A stretch of 64,000 bases of DNA from Prochlorococcus sp. AG-436-M02 (GCA_003212515.1 QCPL01000001.1:62001-126000), one strand, 5' to 3'; positions 30,919 through 41,645 are shown, counted from the stretch's first letter. Numbers and translations: made by a program. The notes: generated by a model from the sequence alone, not told the origin.

Positions 30919-32666
30919 TCGTTTAAACTGAAAATGTAGTCGCCAAAACTTTTGGTGTGATTCGTGTCCCTCCAGTTAATAAATAAAGGCTTAAGTGTTT
31001 CTTCAAGGTGATCAATATGTATTTTTTGAAGGAATGGTTTTGCCAATCTTTGCAGATCTGGACTGCCACCTAGCCAAAGTTGATATTGATTAGCACCACT
31101 ACCTACTAATGCTAATTCTGCCATGTATGGTCTTGCACAGCCATTAGGACAGCCTGTCATTCTTAGCAATATTGGTTTTTTTATTTCAAGTGATTTTAGT
31201 TGAGTTTCTATTCGTTTAATTACTCTAGGAAGAAATCTTTCTGCTTCCGTAATAGCTAGGCCACATAATGGTAAAGCTGGACAGGCTATAGCATGCCTTG
31301 CAATACTAATATCCGATGGAGGGGCTTCTATTCCGATTTCCATAAGCTCTTTTTTGATGGAAGAGCGTTGGTAATTTCCTATATTGCATAGTAAAAGATC
31401 TTGATTTGGTGTTAACCGTATCTCCAGCTGGAACTTTTCAACAAGGTATCTTATTTTTTCTTTTGTCACCCCTGATAGACGTCCTGACATTAGAGGTATG
31501 CCGACAAACCATAGCCCTTTGGATTGCTTGTTCCAGCCAAGATAATCCTTTAACTTTGCTGGAGGCTCAGGATAAGGCTCTTCAATTTTATTCTTGAAGT
31601 ATTTTGATGTAAGTGTCTTTTTGAACCATTGGATTCCTTTCATATGAAGTAAATATTTCATGCGAGCATTTTTTCTTAATTTTCTATTTCCGTAATCCCT
31701 TTGAAGGGCAAGTATTGATTGAACTAAATCAAAAATATCTGATTTACGAACATAACCTAGGAGGTCAGCAGTTCTAGCGAAAGTCGTATCGCTATTATGC
31801 ATCCTTCCCATGCCTCCACCTACGTAGACATTGCAACCTTTTATGTCACCATTCTTCTTTGTGAAAACTACAAGGCCAATATCATGAGTTAGAAGATCAA
31901 CAGAATTATCTCCAGGTACTGTGACGGCACATTTGAATTTTCTAGGTAGGTAAGTTTCTCCATAAAGTGGTTCTTTAGAATTGCCGCTAAAAACACCTTG
32001 CTTAAGTTGTGACTTTCTAACATTCTTAATTTTTTTTGAATAAGAAATTTTATAGGATAAATTTCCGTCTGCCCAGAGCTCTAGATAGGTATTTTCTGCA
32101 GCAACAGGAGTCAGTAAATCTGCAATTCCATGAGCTAATTCTCTTGCAGCAGGGTAACCATCGTTTCTATAAGGTGCAGCGGGTGCCATTACATTCCTAT
32201 TTATGTCCCCACAAGCAGCAAGTGTTGACCCCATGGAAGTAATGATTTTATTTATGACTTCTTGTAGATTTTCTTTCTTTATCCCGTGCATTTGAAATGC
32301 CTGCCGTGTTGTAGCTCTCAGTGTTTTGTTGCCAAGTCGATTTGATAATTCATCCAAAGCAATGAATAAAGGGGCTGGGATGTATCCTGCAGGACTTCGA
32401 AGACGAAGCATCATCTGCCAATCTTTGTCAGAACCTTTCTGTCGGTTTTCTCTATTATCTTGTTGGTAACTCCCGTGGAACTTCAGTAGCTGTACAGCAT
32501 CATTGGAAAAATTATTTGACCCGTTCTTAAGCTCTGATACAAGTGGATTTGCTAAGAAATTACTATCAGCTTTAAATTGTTCAAATTTAGAGCGATCCTG
32601 TCCATTGAAAACACATGGGTAAAGATTTTCATCATCATTATTTAGTTTTGTTCCTTCTGTTTTCAC
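30873..32666 (-). CDS. sir: Ferredoxin-sulfite reductase
   Basis: A 597-residue siroheme/4Fe-4S enzyme that reduces sulfite to sulfide for cysteine synthesis with electrons from ferredoxin. The cluster and siroheme ligands are in IACPALPLCGLAITEAERFLP and TGCPNGCARPYMAELALVGSG near the C-terminus. N-terminal residues RLRSPAGYIPAPLF and TTRQAFQMHGIKK are the family's substrate-side Arg/Lys segments. It has the duplicated nitrite/sulfite reductase architecture. The sulfite form is favoured over nitrite reductase by overall resemblance. It is convergent with the VanX-like gene, sharing 46 bases. Confidence 0.92.
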   Translation of the reverse strand: MKTEGTKLNNDDENLYPCVFNGQDRSKFEQFKADSNFLANPLVSELKNGSNNFSNDAVQLLKFHGSYQQDNRENRQKGSDKDWQMMLRLRSPAGYIPAPLFIALDELSNRLGNKTLRATTRQAFQMHGIKKENLQEVINKIITSMGSTLAACGDINRNVMAPAAPYRNDGYPAARELAHGIADLLTPVAAENTYLELWADGNLSYKISYSKKIKNVRKSQLKQGVFSGNSKEPLYGETYLPRKFKCAVTVPGDNSVDLLTHDIGLVVFTKKNGDIKGCNVYVGGGMGRMHNSDTTFARTADLLGYVRKSDIFDLVQSILALQRDYGNRKLRKNARMKYLLHMKGIQWFKKTLTSKYFKNKIEEPYPEPPAKLKDYLGWNKQSKGLWFVGIPLMSGRLSGVTKEKIRYLVEKFQLEIRLTPNQDLLLCNIGNYQRSSIKKELMEIGIEAPPSDISIARHAIACPALPLCGLAITEAERFLPRVIKRIETQLKSLEIKKPILLRMTGCPNGCARPYMAELALVGSGANQYQLWLGGSPDLQRLAKPFLQKIHIDHLEETLKPLFINWRDTNHTKSFGDYIFSLNDQTVMKLLSESSTAP

Positions 32667-32755
32667 GAATTAGTTTTTTTTGACCACCGTATATAAAGCA
32701 ATCATACTTTTTAATTGTATGTTCAATAAAGTATTAAGGAACATTTTTTATTTTT

Positions 32756-34927
32756 GTGTCTAACTTTTTACTTGAGATTGGGACGGAGGAACTCCCTGCG
32801 GATTTTGCTCGATTAGTTACTTCTCAGTTAGAGCAATTAGTGCGAAATGATCTTAAGGAGTACAGAATTGGATTTGAAGATGTTTTTTGCTCAAGTACAC
32901 CTAGACGAATATTTGTAATTATTAATTCATTAGCAGATTCTTCAGAAGACCTTATTGAAGAACGAAAAGGTCCCCCAGCCTTAAAAGCATTTGAAAATGG
33001 TAAACCAACTCAAACTGCTAATGGATTTGCTAAAAGATATGGTCTTTCTGTAGATGCTTTGGAGGTAAGGAATACTCCAAAAGGAGAATTCGTCTTTGGA
33101 AGAATCTTTATAAAGGGTGAGTCTTCTGAGAATTTAATAGTTGGATTGATCCCTAAATGGATTAATAATATTCAAGGTAGACGATTTATGCGTTGGGGAG
33201 AAGGGGACTTAAGATTCTCACGACCTATTAGGTGGATCCTTGCACTTTTAGATGACAAGGAGATTAAATTTACGTTTTCTCAAGCTGATCCACCAGTTAT
33301 CTCTTCTCGTTTAAGCAGAGGACATAGGCTCTATGAGAAAGAGGTTTTTGTTGAGGCCACTGATTCGTATGTTGAAACGTTGCGAGGCGCAGGGGTTATG
33401 GTTAGCCGGCAAGAGAGATTTTCTTTAATTAAAAACTTGGTAAGTAAAGCCTCAGAAGATATGAATGCTAAAGCTGCTTTAACAAATGATTTGTTAAACG
33501 AATTAACTGATTTAGTTGAGGCTCCCACTTTACTGATAGGTGAATTTCAGAAATCCTTTTTAGGTCTTCCAGCTGAAGTTCTTAGTACAGTTATGCAAGT
33601 TCATCAAAGATATATTCCACTTTATCTCAATGATGTTTCGATTGATCCTCTTTCATTAGATGCGAATGAGATCCTTTTGCCTCGTTTCATTTGTATATGT
33701 AATGGACTATCTAAGCCAAATAAATTAATCAGAGAAGGAAATGAAAAAGTACTGAGAGCTAGATTTTCAGATGCGGAATTTTTTATTAATGCCGATAGAT
33801 CTTGTGAAAGCTCAATAAGAAGAGGAAAATTGAGCAAAGTAACTTTTGCTGATGGCCTTGGAACATTATTTGACAGGGTTCTACGAATTGAATGGCTCGC
33901 TGAAACCTTTCTAGATCACTTTTCTGGGAATAACTCAGAGTCTGACTCTAAAGCTTTGAAGAGAGCGGCTTATTTTTGCAAGCATGATCTTGTTAGTCAA
34001 ATGGTTGGAGAATTCCCAGAACTTCAAGGAATCATGGGAGCAAAATATCTTCTTGCTGAAGGGGAATCTAGAGACGTTTCTTTAGCAGTTCTTGAGCAAT
34101 ACTTGCCTCGAGGCCAGGGAAGTGACTTGCCTAAATCATTTGCTGGGTCAGCACTTGCTTTGGTTGATAGATTGGAACTGTTGTTAAGCATATTTGCTAA
34201 AGGTGAAAGACCCAGCGGATCTTCTGATCCTTATGCCTTGCGAAGAGCTGCTAACGGTGTATTGAATATTATTTGGGATCAAGAATGGAATGTAAATCTA
34301 TTCAATTTACTTTTTTGCTCTATTAAGCATTGGAATAAGATTTTAGGTTCATTAAATATTAATTCTGATTTGCTTCTAAATGATCTACTGGATTTCTTTC
34401 ATCAGAGAATTACGAGTCTGCTCGAGGAATTAGGATTCGACATAGATATTGTGCAATCTGTGGCAGGAGAGACAATTTGTAAAAAACGTCTTTTATATGA
34501 TCCAACAGATGTTTTTATAAGAGCGTCGTTGATAAATGAAATGCGTAAAAGCAATAGATTACTTGCTATTCATTCCGTAGTTAATAGGGCATCAAGCTTA
34601 GCTGAGAAAAATGATTTACCTTCTCATATACTTAGTGCTTTAGAGGTAGTAGATTCAAATTTATTTGAAAAGAATAGTGAGCATAGAATGCTTGATGTGG
34701 TTAATTCACTTGAGCCAATAGCAAAAAGCAACTCTTCTGATCGTTATAGCAAACTTGTTGATGGTCTAGTTGATGGAGCAGAAGCTTTATCTAACTTTTT
34801 TGATGGAGAAGATAGTGTCATGGTGATGACTGATAATGAAAGCATTCGGAAAAACAGACTAAACTTATTGTCAGTATTGAGAAATCAGGCCCACCTAATT
34901 GCAGATTTCAAACTTCTAGTCAACTGA
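32756..34927 (+). CDS. glyS: Glycyl-tRNA synthetase beta subunit
   Basis: The 723-residue protein is the tRNA-binding beta chain of the alpha2-beta2 GlyRS. It begins FLLEIGTEELPADFA, the family hallmark, and contains MRWGEGDLRFSRPIRWILALLD, a degenerate HD-type region (FCKHDLVSQMVGEFPELQGIMG, about 405-426) and a C-terminal anticodon-binding-like helical domain with KSNRLLAIHSVVNRA. The alpha subunit gene glyQ is not in the window, as is usual in cyanobacteria. The start is a non-ATG codon at 32756, right before the SNFLLEIG motif. Confidence 0.96.
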   Translation: MSNFLLEIGTEELPADFARLVTSQLEQLVRNDLKEYRIGFEDVFCSSTPRRIFVIINSLADSSEDLIEERKGPPALKAFENGKPTQTANGFAKRYGLSVDALEVRNTPKGEFVFGRIFIKGESSENLIVGLIPKWINNIQGRRFMRWGEGDLRFSRPIRWILALLDDKEIKFTFSQADPPVISSRLSRGHRLYEKEVFVEATDSYVETLRGAGVMVSRQERFSLIKNLVSKASEDMNAKAALTNDLLNELTDLVEAPTLLIGEFQKSFLGLPAEVLSTVMQVHQRYIPLYLNDVSIDPLSLDANEILLPRFICICNGLSKPNKLIREGNEKVLRARFSDAEFFINADRSCESSIRRGKLSKVTFADGLGTLFDRVLRIEWLAETFLDHFSGNNSESDSKALKRAAYFCKHDLVSQMVGEFPELQGIMGAKYLLAEGESRDVSLAVLEQYLPRGQGSDLPKSFAGSALALVDRLELLLSIFAKGERPSGSSDPYALRRAANGVLNIIWDQEWNVNLFNLLFCSIKHWNKILGSLNINSDLLLNDLLDFFHQRITSLLEELGFDIDIVQSVAGETICKKRLLYDPTDVFIRASLINEMRKSNRLLAIHSVVNRASSLAEKNDLPSHILSALEVVDSNLFEKNSEHRMLDVVNSLEPIAKSNSSDRYSKLVDGLVDGAEALSNFFDGEDSVMVMTDNESIRKNRLNLLSVLRNQAHLIADFKLLVN

Positions 34928-34964
34928 AATTAATTTATAATGAACGTAACTATTTCAGCTTTAC

Positions 34965-36311
34965 TTATTGCTTTGTCTTTTTATTCCCTACCTTAATTCC
35001 ACCTTTAATAGTACTTACGGCAAGCATTTTGTTTACTTCTTCATCTTCTCTAACAGTGCTAGGGACTGGTTTATAAGTTTTAGGTGCAAGTGCTCTTCCC
35101 CTTAGAACAGAGCCAAGTGTCATGAATGTGAGTTTAAGTTGTTGCAAAGGTTTCATTGCAACAACTGTTTTGTATAGATAGCTATCAAAAGTTAGACGTT
35201 GAACGTCAATGTCATCACACATTTCTACAAATGCCTCACGGGCTCCATCATTTGAATAGAAAATATTTTGAAGAATTTCAAGAACCTTGTAAGTTGCACC
35301 ATATTTCTTATCCCATTTCTTTATGTATTTCTTAAGATCCCCTTCTGATGGGACCTTGGCGCCACCTTGACTAGCACTGACTATTTCCTCTGCGCACATA
35401 CGCCCACTTTTCGCTGCGAAATAAATACCTTCTCCTGAGCTCTTTGTGACGTAACCAGCGGCATCACCTACTAAGGCCATTCTACCTACAACACGCCTTG
35501 GCCTGGGGTGTTCGGGAATTGGATGAGCTTCTACTTTTATGACTTCACCATTTACAAGACGCTTCTTAGCTCGTTCTCTGACCCCTTCCTGAAGATCTTT
35601 TATAAGAGATTGATTCTTTTGCATTGTTCCTGTCCCAACTGCCACGTGGTCATATTTAGGGAACACCCATCCATAAAAATCAGGTGAGACATCAGTACCT
35701 ACATACATTTCTGCTAGGTCTTGGTAATATCCCATCTCTTTTTCTGGAAGTTTTATTCTTTCTTGAAAAGCAATTGCAACGTTGTAATCACCAGCATCCA
35801 TTGCTTTTGCAACTCTACTATTTGCTCCATCAGCACCAATGATTAAATCAACTTCTAATGTTTTCGCTTCTCCTTTTGATTCTCCGCTAGAGAAATCTGA
35901 ATAACTAAGCTTATAAGGCCCCTGCCTATTTGACCCTGTATCAATTTTGGTTACTAGTCCATTAATTAAATTCGCACCTAATTCAGCGGCTCTATCTCTC
36001 ATAAATGCGTCCATGACTTCCCTCCTACACATTCCTATATATTCGTTCTCAGTTTTCCCATAAACTTTATCTAGACTGATATCTACTTCTCTGTTAGAAG
36101 GTGAAATCATTCGCATGTTTCTAACTTTCCTGTCAATAATTGAGTCAGGGAGATCAAATTCGGAGACCATGCATAATGGAATTGCACCTCCACAAGGCTT
36201 GGCATTATCAAGCTTCCTTTCGAAAATCCAAGTCTTGATACCTGCTTTTGCAAGGATTTCAGCTGCACAGGAACCACTTGGGCCTCCACCGATCACTGCA
36301 ACACGCAACAT
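34965..36311 (-). CDS. chlP: Geranylgeranyl reductase
   Basis: ChlP reduces geranylgeranyl groups to phytyl for chlorophyll and tocopherol. The 448-residue flavoprotein starts with MLRVAVIGGGPSGSCAAEIL (FAD-binding, about 8-13), followed by KPCGGAIPL, the FAD/NADPH-side GADGANSRVAKAM near 160-172, and the second FAD motif RMALVGDAAGYVTKSSGEGIYFA near 279-300. A C-terminal membrane-peripheral helix region completes it. Length is typical. In divinyl-chlorophyll-using Prochlorococcus it makes the phytol tail of those pigments. It is convergent with glyS, 37 bases apart. Confidence 0.96.
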   Translation of the reverse strand: MLRVAVIGGGPSGSCAAEILAKAGIKTWIFERKLDNAKPCGGAIPLCMVSEFDLPDSIIDRKVRNMRMISPSNREVDISLDKVYGKTENEYIGMCRREVMDAFMRDRAAELGANLINGLVTKIDTGSNRQGPYKLSYSDFSSGESKGEAKTLEVDLIIGADGANSRVAKAMDAGDYNVAIAFQERIKLPEKEMGYYQDLAEMYVGTDVSPDFYGWVFPKYDHVAVGTGTMQKNQSLIKDLQEGVRERAKKRLVNGEVIKVEAHPIPEHPRPRRVVGRMALVGDAAGYVTKSSGEGIYFAAKSGRMCAEEIVSASQGGAKVPSEGDLKKYIKKWDKKYGATYKVLEILQNIFYSNDGAREAFVEMCDDIDVQRLTFDSYLYKTVVAMKPLQQLKLTFMTLGSVLRGRALAPKTYKPVPSTVREDEEVNKMLAVSTIKGGIKVGNKKTKQ

Positions 36312-36423
36312 CTTTTGTACAAGTTTTAATATTCTTATTTTAAAACCTACATCAATAAGATTTACTCTATGAACTAGTTAGCTAAGACCGTTACGATCGA
36401 AATAAGATTCGGGTTTTTATTTT

Positions 36424-37182
36424 GTGAAAAGAGCAGAACGCTCTGGACCTAATAATAATGGCGAGATCCCACTCGCAAGAAGGTTTAAACCTGTTAGAGG
36501 TGCTTTTTCCTCCAACTTTAGGTATCTATTTTTCGGATCAATTTTCTTAACCTTAATTTCATTTTTTATTACTATTACATCCAATTCATTTCAACGATTT
36601 TCAATTGCCGCGAGACAAAAACAACTAAATTCTTTGATTTCACCTGACGGACTTTTATTGGGTCATTTCCCTTACCCTGAAGCCACTGATAGTGAACTTG
36701 TTTTAGCTTACCCAGGGTTAAGACTCCATCGAGATGCTTTTATAGCTTTGAGAGATATGAGGGCAGCTGCTGCATACGATGGGATTAGTTTGGTCTTGTT
36801 AAGCGGCTATCGATCTATATCTCTTCAGGAAGAGATTTTTTATACAAATAAATCACTCCGAAATCAGATTGCCATTGAAAGAGCCAAGGTCTCAGCACCA
36901 CCTGGTTATTCAGAGCACAGCACTGGCTATGCTATCGACCTTGGTGATGCAACTATGAGAGAAACAGATTTCGAAGTAACTTTTGAAGGGACACCTGCCT
37001 TTAAATGGCTAAAAAGAAATGCAGCAAAATTTCACTTTGTACTTTCATTCCCTAGGGGAAATTCTCAAGGTGTAAGTTATGAGCCTTGGCATTGGCGTTT
37101 TGAAGGAACAGTTGATGCTTTAAGGAAATTCGAACCTGCCAATAAGAGGCTCCGTTTAGAAAGAAACTCTAAAAGTAAGTAG
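36424..37182 (+). CDS. VanY-like D-Ala-D-Ala carboxypeptidase (M15B)
   Basis: The 252-residue zinc peptidase has a cytoplasmic N-tail and one membrane anchor at about 36-57 (FFGSIFLTLISFFITI). The M15 catalytic domain has SGYRSISLQEEIF (substrate Arg/Gln), SEHSTGYAIDLGD with zinc His and Asp near 163-171, and YEPWHWRFEG with the final His near 225. It would trim the terminal D-Ala of peptidoglycan stem peptides in the periplasm. It starts with GTG at 36424. A second M15 enzyme of the VanX type lies 6 kb upstream. Confidence 0.9.
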   Translation: MKRAERSGPNNNGEIPLARRFKPVRGAFSSNFRYLFFGSIFLTLISFFITITSNSFQRFSIAARQKQLNSLISPDGLLLGHFPYPEATDSELVLAYPGLRLHRDAFIALRDMRAAAAYDGISLVLLSGYRSISLQEEIFYTNKSLRNQIAIERAKVSAPPGYSEHSTGYAIDLGDATMRETDFEVTFEGTPAFKWLKRNAAKFHFVLSFPRGNSQGVSYEPWHWRFEGTVDALRKFEPANKRLRLERNSKSK

Positions 37183-37269
37183 TTTTTTTTGTCTGAAGTT
37201 ACTCAAATTGAGATATCCTTCAATCTCTATGCTTTTCAGCTCTTAATTATTTTCAGAGCTAGTTCTTAA

Positions 37270-39072
37270 ATGATTTCTAATAAACAAGCTCTTCGTAATA
37301 TCGCAATCGTTGCTCATGTTGATCATGGAAAAACAACGCTTGTAGATGCTCTCTTAAGTCAATCGGGAATATTTAGAGATAATGAAGCAGTCCCAACATG
37401 TGTAATGGACTCTAATGACCTAGAAAGAGAACGAGGAATCACAATCCTTTCAAAAAATACAGCTGTTATTTATAATGAAACGAGAATAAACATAGTTGAT
37501 ACTCCTGGGCACGCAGACTTTGGAGGAGAGGTTGAGAGAGTTCTAGGAATGGTTGATGGTTGCTTGTTGATTGTTGATGCTAACGAGGGCCCTATGCCAC
37601 AAACACGTTTTGTGCTTAAGAAGGCTCTTGAACAAGGTCTCAGGCCCATTGTTTTTGTTAATAAGATTGATAGAGCAAGAGTTGATCCTGAGACTGCTGT
37701 TGATAAGGTTTTAGATCTTTTTATTGAACTTGGTGCTGATGATGATCAATGTGACTTTCCTTATTTATTTGGAAGTGGAATAGGTGGCTACGCAAAGCCT
37801 GATATGGCAACCGAAAGTGAAAATATGAAGCCACTTTTTGATGCAATTATTCGACATGTACCGCCACCTATTGGTGACCAGGATAAACCTTTGCAACTTC
37901 AAATTACTTCTTTAGACTATTCAGATTTCCTTGGCCGGATTATTATTGGGAGAGTTCATAATGGTGTTATTAGAAGTGGTCAAAGAGCTTCTCTTATCAA
38001 GGAGAATGGCAAGTTAAAACAAGGAAGAATATCTAAGCTTATGGGCTTTGAGGGATTACAAAGAATTGAAATAAATGAAGCATATGCTGGAAATATTGTT
38101 GCAGTCGCAGGATTTGATGATGTAAATATTGGAGAGACAATAGCTTGTCCTGATGAGCCTCATGCTCTTCCTTTAATTAAAGTAGATGAACCAACTTTAC
38201 AGATGACATTTGTAGTAAATGATTCACCCTTTGCAGGAAAAGAAGGAAAGTTTGTAACAAGCAGGCAATTAAGAGAAAGATTATTTAAAGAACTTCTTAC
38301 CAATGTGGCTCTCAGGGTCGATGAGACTGACTCGCCAGATAAATTTGCTGTTTGTGGAAGAGGTGAACTTCACCTAGGAATTTTGATTGAGACAATGAGG
38401 AGAGAGGGGTATGAGTTCCAAGTCTCTCAGCCTCAGGTTATTTTTAGAACAATTGATGGTATTAACTGCGAACCAGTTGAAACGTTAGTACTTGATGTTC
38501 CGGAAGAATCAGTAGGAACATGCATTGAGAGACTTGGAACTAGAAGAAGCGAAATGCAAAATATGGTTAATACAAATGATGGAAGAACTCAGTTAGAGTT
38601 TTTAATTCCATCTAGAGGCTTAATTGGTTTCCGAGGTGAATTTATTCGTGCTACAAGAGGAGAAGGTATTATGAGTCATTCGTTTTTTGAATATAGATCT
38701 GTGATGGGAGAATTTGAGTCAAGAAGAAATGGTGTTTTGATTTCCTTTGAAGAGGGAGTGTCAACGTTCTATTCTCTTAAGAATGCAGAAGATAGGGGGC
38801 AGTTTTTTATAAATCCAGGAACAAAAGTTTATAAAGGAATGATTATTGGGGAGCATAATCGGCCTCAAGACTTGGAGATAAATATATGTAAATCAAAACA
38901 ACTAACTAATATGAGATCAGCAGGTGCAGAGGAACTTGACAGTCTGCAATCTCCTATAGATATTACTTTAGAAAGGGCTCTCGAATATATTGGACCCGGC
39001 GAAATGCTTGAAGTTACCCCTGAGTCAATTAGACTAAGAAAGATTCCTATTAAGAAGAATCTTAATCGTTAG
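37270..39072 (+). CDS. typA: Ribosome-associated GTPase TypA/BipA
   Basis: A 600-residue translational GTPase. G1 [15 protein letters not shown] is at about 15-29, G2 around [13 protein letters not shown]3 [11 protein letters not shown] (about 77-87), G4 NKIDRA (about 131-136) and G5 GSGIGG. EF-G-like domains II, III and V follow, then the BipA-specific C-terminal domain ([19 protein letters not shown], then [15 protein letters not shown]). It aids ribosome assembly and stress adaptation, notably in the cold. The downstream DUF309 gene begins 6 bases later, so they form an operon. Confidence 0.97.
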   Translation: MISNKQALRNIAIVAHVDHGKTTLVDALLSQSGIFRDNEAVPTCVMDSNDLERERGITILSKNTAVIYNETRINIVDTPGHADFGGEVERVLGMVDGCLLIVDANEGPMPQTRFVLKKALEQGLRPIVFVNKIDRARVDPETAVDKVLDLFIELGADDDQCDFPYLFGSGIGGYAKPDMATESENMKPLFDAIIRHVPPPIGDQDKPLQLQITSLDYSDFLGRIIIGRVHNGVIRSGQRASLIKENGKLKQGRISKLMGFEGLQRIEINEAYAGNIVAVAGFDDVNIGETIACPDEPHALPLIKVDEPTLQMTFVVNDSPFAGKEGKFVTSRQLRERLFKELLTNVALRVDETDSPDKFAVCGRGELHLGILIETMRREGYEFQVSQPQVIFRTIDGINCEPVETLVLDVPEESVGTCIERLGTRRSEMQNMVNTNDGRTQLEFLIPSRGLIGFRGEFIRATRGEGIMSHSFFEYRSVMGEFESRRNGVLISFEEGVSTFYSLKNAEDRGQFFINPGTKVYKGMIIGEHNRPQDLEINICKSKQLTNMRSAGAEELDSLQSPIDITLERALEYIGPGEMLEVTPESIRLRKIPIKKNLNR

Positions 39073-39078
39073 TCTTTA

Positions 39079-39471
39079 ATGGAAGACTTTATTCCTTTCT
39101 CTGACGAAGACACCTCATTTCAATATGCAATTGATTTATTTAATAATCAAGAATGGTACGTTGCTCATGACGAGTTTGAATCTATTTGGCACAAAACTGA
39201 TGGTATGGAAAGAATAACTATTCAAGCTATTTTACAAATAGCTGTTGCTCAGGTTCATCTTTCGAATTCTAATTTTAAAGGAGCTACTATATTATATGGA
39301 GAAGGATTAGGCAGGCTTTTAAATAATAAAGTTCCAGACTTAGGATTGGATCTTCGGAAATTTATTAAGACGTTAGAAAAAAGACTAGTTATTCTTCAGG
39401 ATGGTGGAGATTTGACAGTTACTAGTGTTCCAAAACTTGTTAAAAGGTCATTAGATTCAAGCCTAAGTTAA
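39079..39471 (+). CDS. DUF309 family protein
   Basis: A 130-residue helical protein carrying the DUF309 core: AIDLFNNQEWYVAHDEFESIWHK (about 14-36), then AILQIAVAQVHLSNSNFKGATILYGEGLGRL. The conserved His-x(2)-Glu and Trp in AHDEFESIW are the family mark. Function is unknown; cyanobacterial and plastid members are widespread. It follows typA by 6 bases and is presumably co-transcribed. Confidence 0.88.
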   Translation: MEDFIPFSDEDTSFQYAIDLFNNQEWYVAHDEFESIWHKTDGMERITIQAILQIAVAQVHLSNSNFKGATILYGEGLGRLLNNKVPDLGLDLRKFIKTLEKRLVILQDGGDLTVTSVPKLVKRSLDSSLS

Positions 39472-39708
39472 TTAGTTAGAAATTCTAACTTACATGATTT
39501 TTAATTTACAATTATAATATCTATGATAAATCTTGTTTATAATACTTTAAAAGAGATATTTTTAGTATTAAATTGGTATTAATTAGTTATACTGAAGATA
39601 GTTTGATCAGACTTCTTGATTTCTCGATCTGTTTCTGTCTTAACTAGATGAAAAACTTATGATCAAAATATATACCATCAAAATTGTTAATTCTATATTC
39701 GGCTAGTT

Positions 39709-40437
39709 ATGAGTCTTATCCTTGATCAAGTCTCATTATCGATTCAAGGTAAAAACCTTGTTGATCAGATTAGTCTTGAAGTGAATCCAGGAGAAGTAGT
39801 AGGACTTCTTGGACCTAATGGTGCTGGAAAAACAACAACCTTTAATTTAGCAATTGGCCAATTGGCTGCTGAATCAGGTCGGGTGGTCCTCGATAATCGC
39901 TTAGTCACAGAATTATCTATGACTTATCGAGCTCGATTGGGCATTGGATATCTTCCTCAAGAAGCCAGTGTTTTTAGAAGCCTTACTGTTGCTGAAAATC
40001 TGGATATTGCACTTTCTCAGGCTTTCTCAAATTCTGCTCATAGAAGAATAAGACGAGAGAAACTGATAAATGAGTTCAATTTAAATTCTTTTTTAGATAG
40101 AGTTGGTTATAAGCTTTCTGGTGGCGAAAGACGACGTTGCGAAGTTGCAAGAGCTTTGGCATTAGGAAGAAAGGGACCTAATTACTTTCTCTTAGACGAG
40201 CCTTTTGCTGGAGTAGATCCTAAGGCAGTTGTTGATCTGCAGAATCTTATACAGAAGTTGCGTATGGATGGAATGGGGATTTTGATAACTGATCATAATG
40301 TGCGAGAAACGCTGGCAATAACAGATCGTTCATATATTCTTAGCAATGGAAAAATTCTTGCTTCAGGTAATTCTGCACAGATTTCCAAAAATCCTTTAGT
40401 TAAAACACATTACTTAGGAGAGGGATTTCAGCTTTGA
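39709..40437 (+). CDS. lptB: LPS export ABC ATPase
   Basis: The 242-residue LptB drives lipopolysaccharide extraction from the inner membrane. Walker A LGPNGAGKTT is at about 36-45, then the Q-loop at LPQEASVFR, signature KLSGGERRRCEVARALA (about 139-155), Walker B YFLLDEPFAGVDP, and the switch His in ITDHNVRETL. The LptB-specific sequence LGIGYLPQEASVFRSLTV is present. It overlaps the downstream LptF/G permease gene by 4 bases (translational coupling). A 237-base AT-rich spacer precedes it and should contain the promoter. Confidence 0.95.
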   Translation: MSLILDQVSLSIQGKNLVDQISLEVNPGEVVGLLGPNGAGKTTTFNLAIGQLAAESGRVVLDNRLVTELSMTYRARLGIGYLPQEASVFRSLTVAENLDIALSQAFSNSAHRRIRREKLINEFNLNSFLDRVGYKLSGGERRRCEVARALALGRKGPNYFLLDEPFAGVDPKAVVDLQNLIQKLRMDGMGILITDHNVRETLAITDRSYILSNGKILASGNSAQISKNPLVKTHYLGEGFQL

Positions 40438-41645
40438 CTGTCTTTGCTCGCTACAAATTTATTTCTACTAATTCATTCTTAAGAAAGTTGCAAAAGTTTC
40501 TCTCTTCTAGATGGAGAGCTATCCCTCTTCTTGATAGATGGCTTTTAAAAGAGCTTTTGCCTACTTTCCTTTTTACAGTTTCTGCTTTCACAGTTGTATC
40601 TCTTTCAGTGGGGGTAATGTTTGACTTGGTAAGAAAGATAGTTGAATCTGGTCTTTCTTTGAGATTTGCAATACAAATATTCCTTCTTAAATTACCTGGC
40701 TTTCTCGTTCTTTCTTTCCCTATGGCAATTCTTATGGCAACTTTGCTAACTTTCAGCAGGTTGTCCTCTAATAGTGAAATAAAAGCCCTAAAAAGTCTTG
40801 GAATTTCAACTAAGCGCACAATAGTTTCATCATTATTATTTGGACTTCTTATGACATCAATTACATTTATATTTAATGATATAATTGTTCCATCATCTAA
40901 TAAAAGTGCTGATGCGGTTTTAAGAAAGGGTTTAGGTGTATCAATGCAATCTGATTATGTAGAGGATATAATCTATTCACGTTCTGGGAAGATAAGTGAT
41001 CCTAATTCTAATAAAGAAATTGATGGGATGACACATCTTTTTTATGCAAAGCAATTTCAGAATAGAAAAATGGTTGATGTGACAGTCCTAGATTTTTCAC
41101 GTCTTGGTTATAAGCAAGTACTTGTTGCTAAAAATGCACTTTGGAATGAAAAAGATACAAATTGGGAGTTCTCTGATGGTGAGATATTAACAATGTCTCC
41201 AGATGGTGGATCGACTTCTATTACCTTCGAAAATTATATATATCCTTTAGATTCTGGACTTAAGAAGTTGGCAGATTTACCTAAAGATCCAAGTTATATG
41301 ACACTTTCAGATGCATTTAAGGCTAAAAAGCTATATAAGATCTCAGGAAACACTAAAGAGGAAAGAAGGCTAAAAGTGCGTATTCAAGAAAAATTTACAT
41401 TACCAATAGCTTGCCTGGTGTTTAGTTTGATAGGAAGCTCCCTTGCGTGTACATCAAACACAAGGACAAGTCAAAGTAAGGGTTTTACTCTAAGCATAGT
41501 TCTTATTCTACTTTATTATATATTGAGTTTTATTTTTAGTTCATTAGGCGTCTCAGGATCTATTAATCCTTTAATAGCAGCATGGTTCCCTGTCTTTATT
41601 TCCCTCTCTGGTGGAACGTATTTATTAAATAAGGCGGACAATTAA
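40434..41645 (+). CDS. LptF/LptG-type permease (YjgP/YjgQ)
   Basis: A 403-residue inner-membrane permease of the lipopolysaccharide transport bridge. It has an N-terminal coupling region (LDRWLLKELLPTFLFTVSAFT), three membrane segments before residue 150, an extracytoplasmic beta-jellyroll (about 150-300, EDIIYSRSGKI through MTLSDAF) and three C-terminal membrane segments. Cyanobacteria commonly encode a single LptF/G-like protein, so it may form a homodimer with two LptB. It overlaps lptB by 4 bases and is immediately followed by ccsA. Confidence 0.92.
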   Translation: MTVFARYKFISTNSFLRKLQKFLSSRWRAIPLLDRWLLKELLPTFLFTVSAFTVVSLSVGVMFDLVRKIVESGLSLRFAIQIFLLKLPGFLVLSFPMAILMATLLTFSRLSSNSEIKALKSLGISTKRTIVSSLLFGLLMTSITFIFNDIIVPSSNKSADAVLRKGLGVSMQSDYVEDIIYSRSGKISDPNSNKEIDGMTHLFYAKQFQNRKMVDVTVLDFSRLGYKQVLVAKNALWNEKDTNWEFSDGEILTMSPDGGSTSITFENYIYPLDSGLKKLADLPKDPSYMTLSDAFKAKKLYKISGNTKEERRLKVRIQEKFTLPIACLVFSLIGSSLACTSNTRTSQSKGFTLSIVLILLYYILSFIFSSLGVSGSINPLIAAWFPVFISLSGGTYLLNKADN

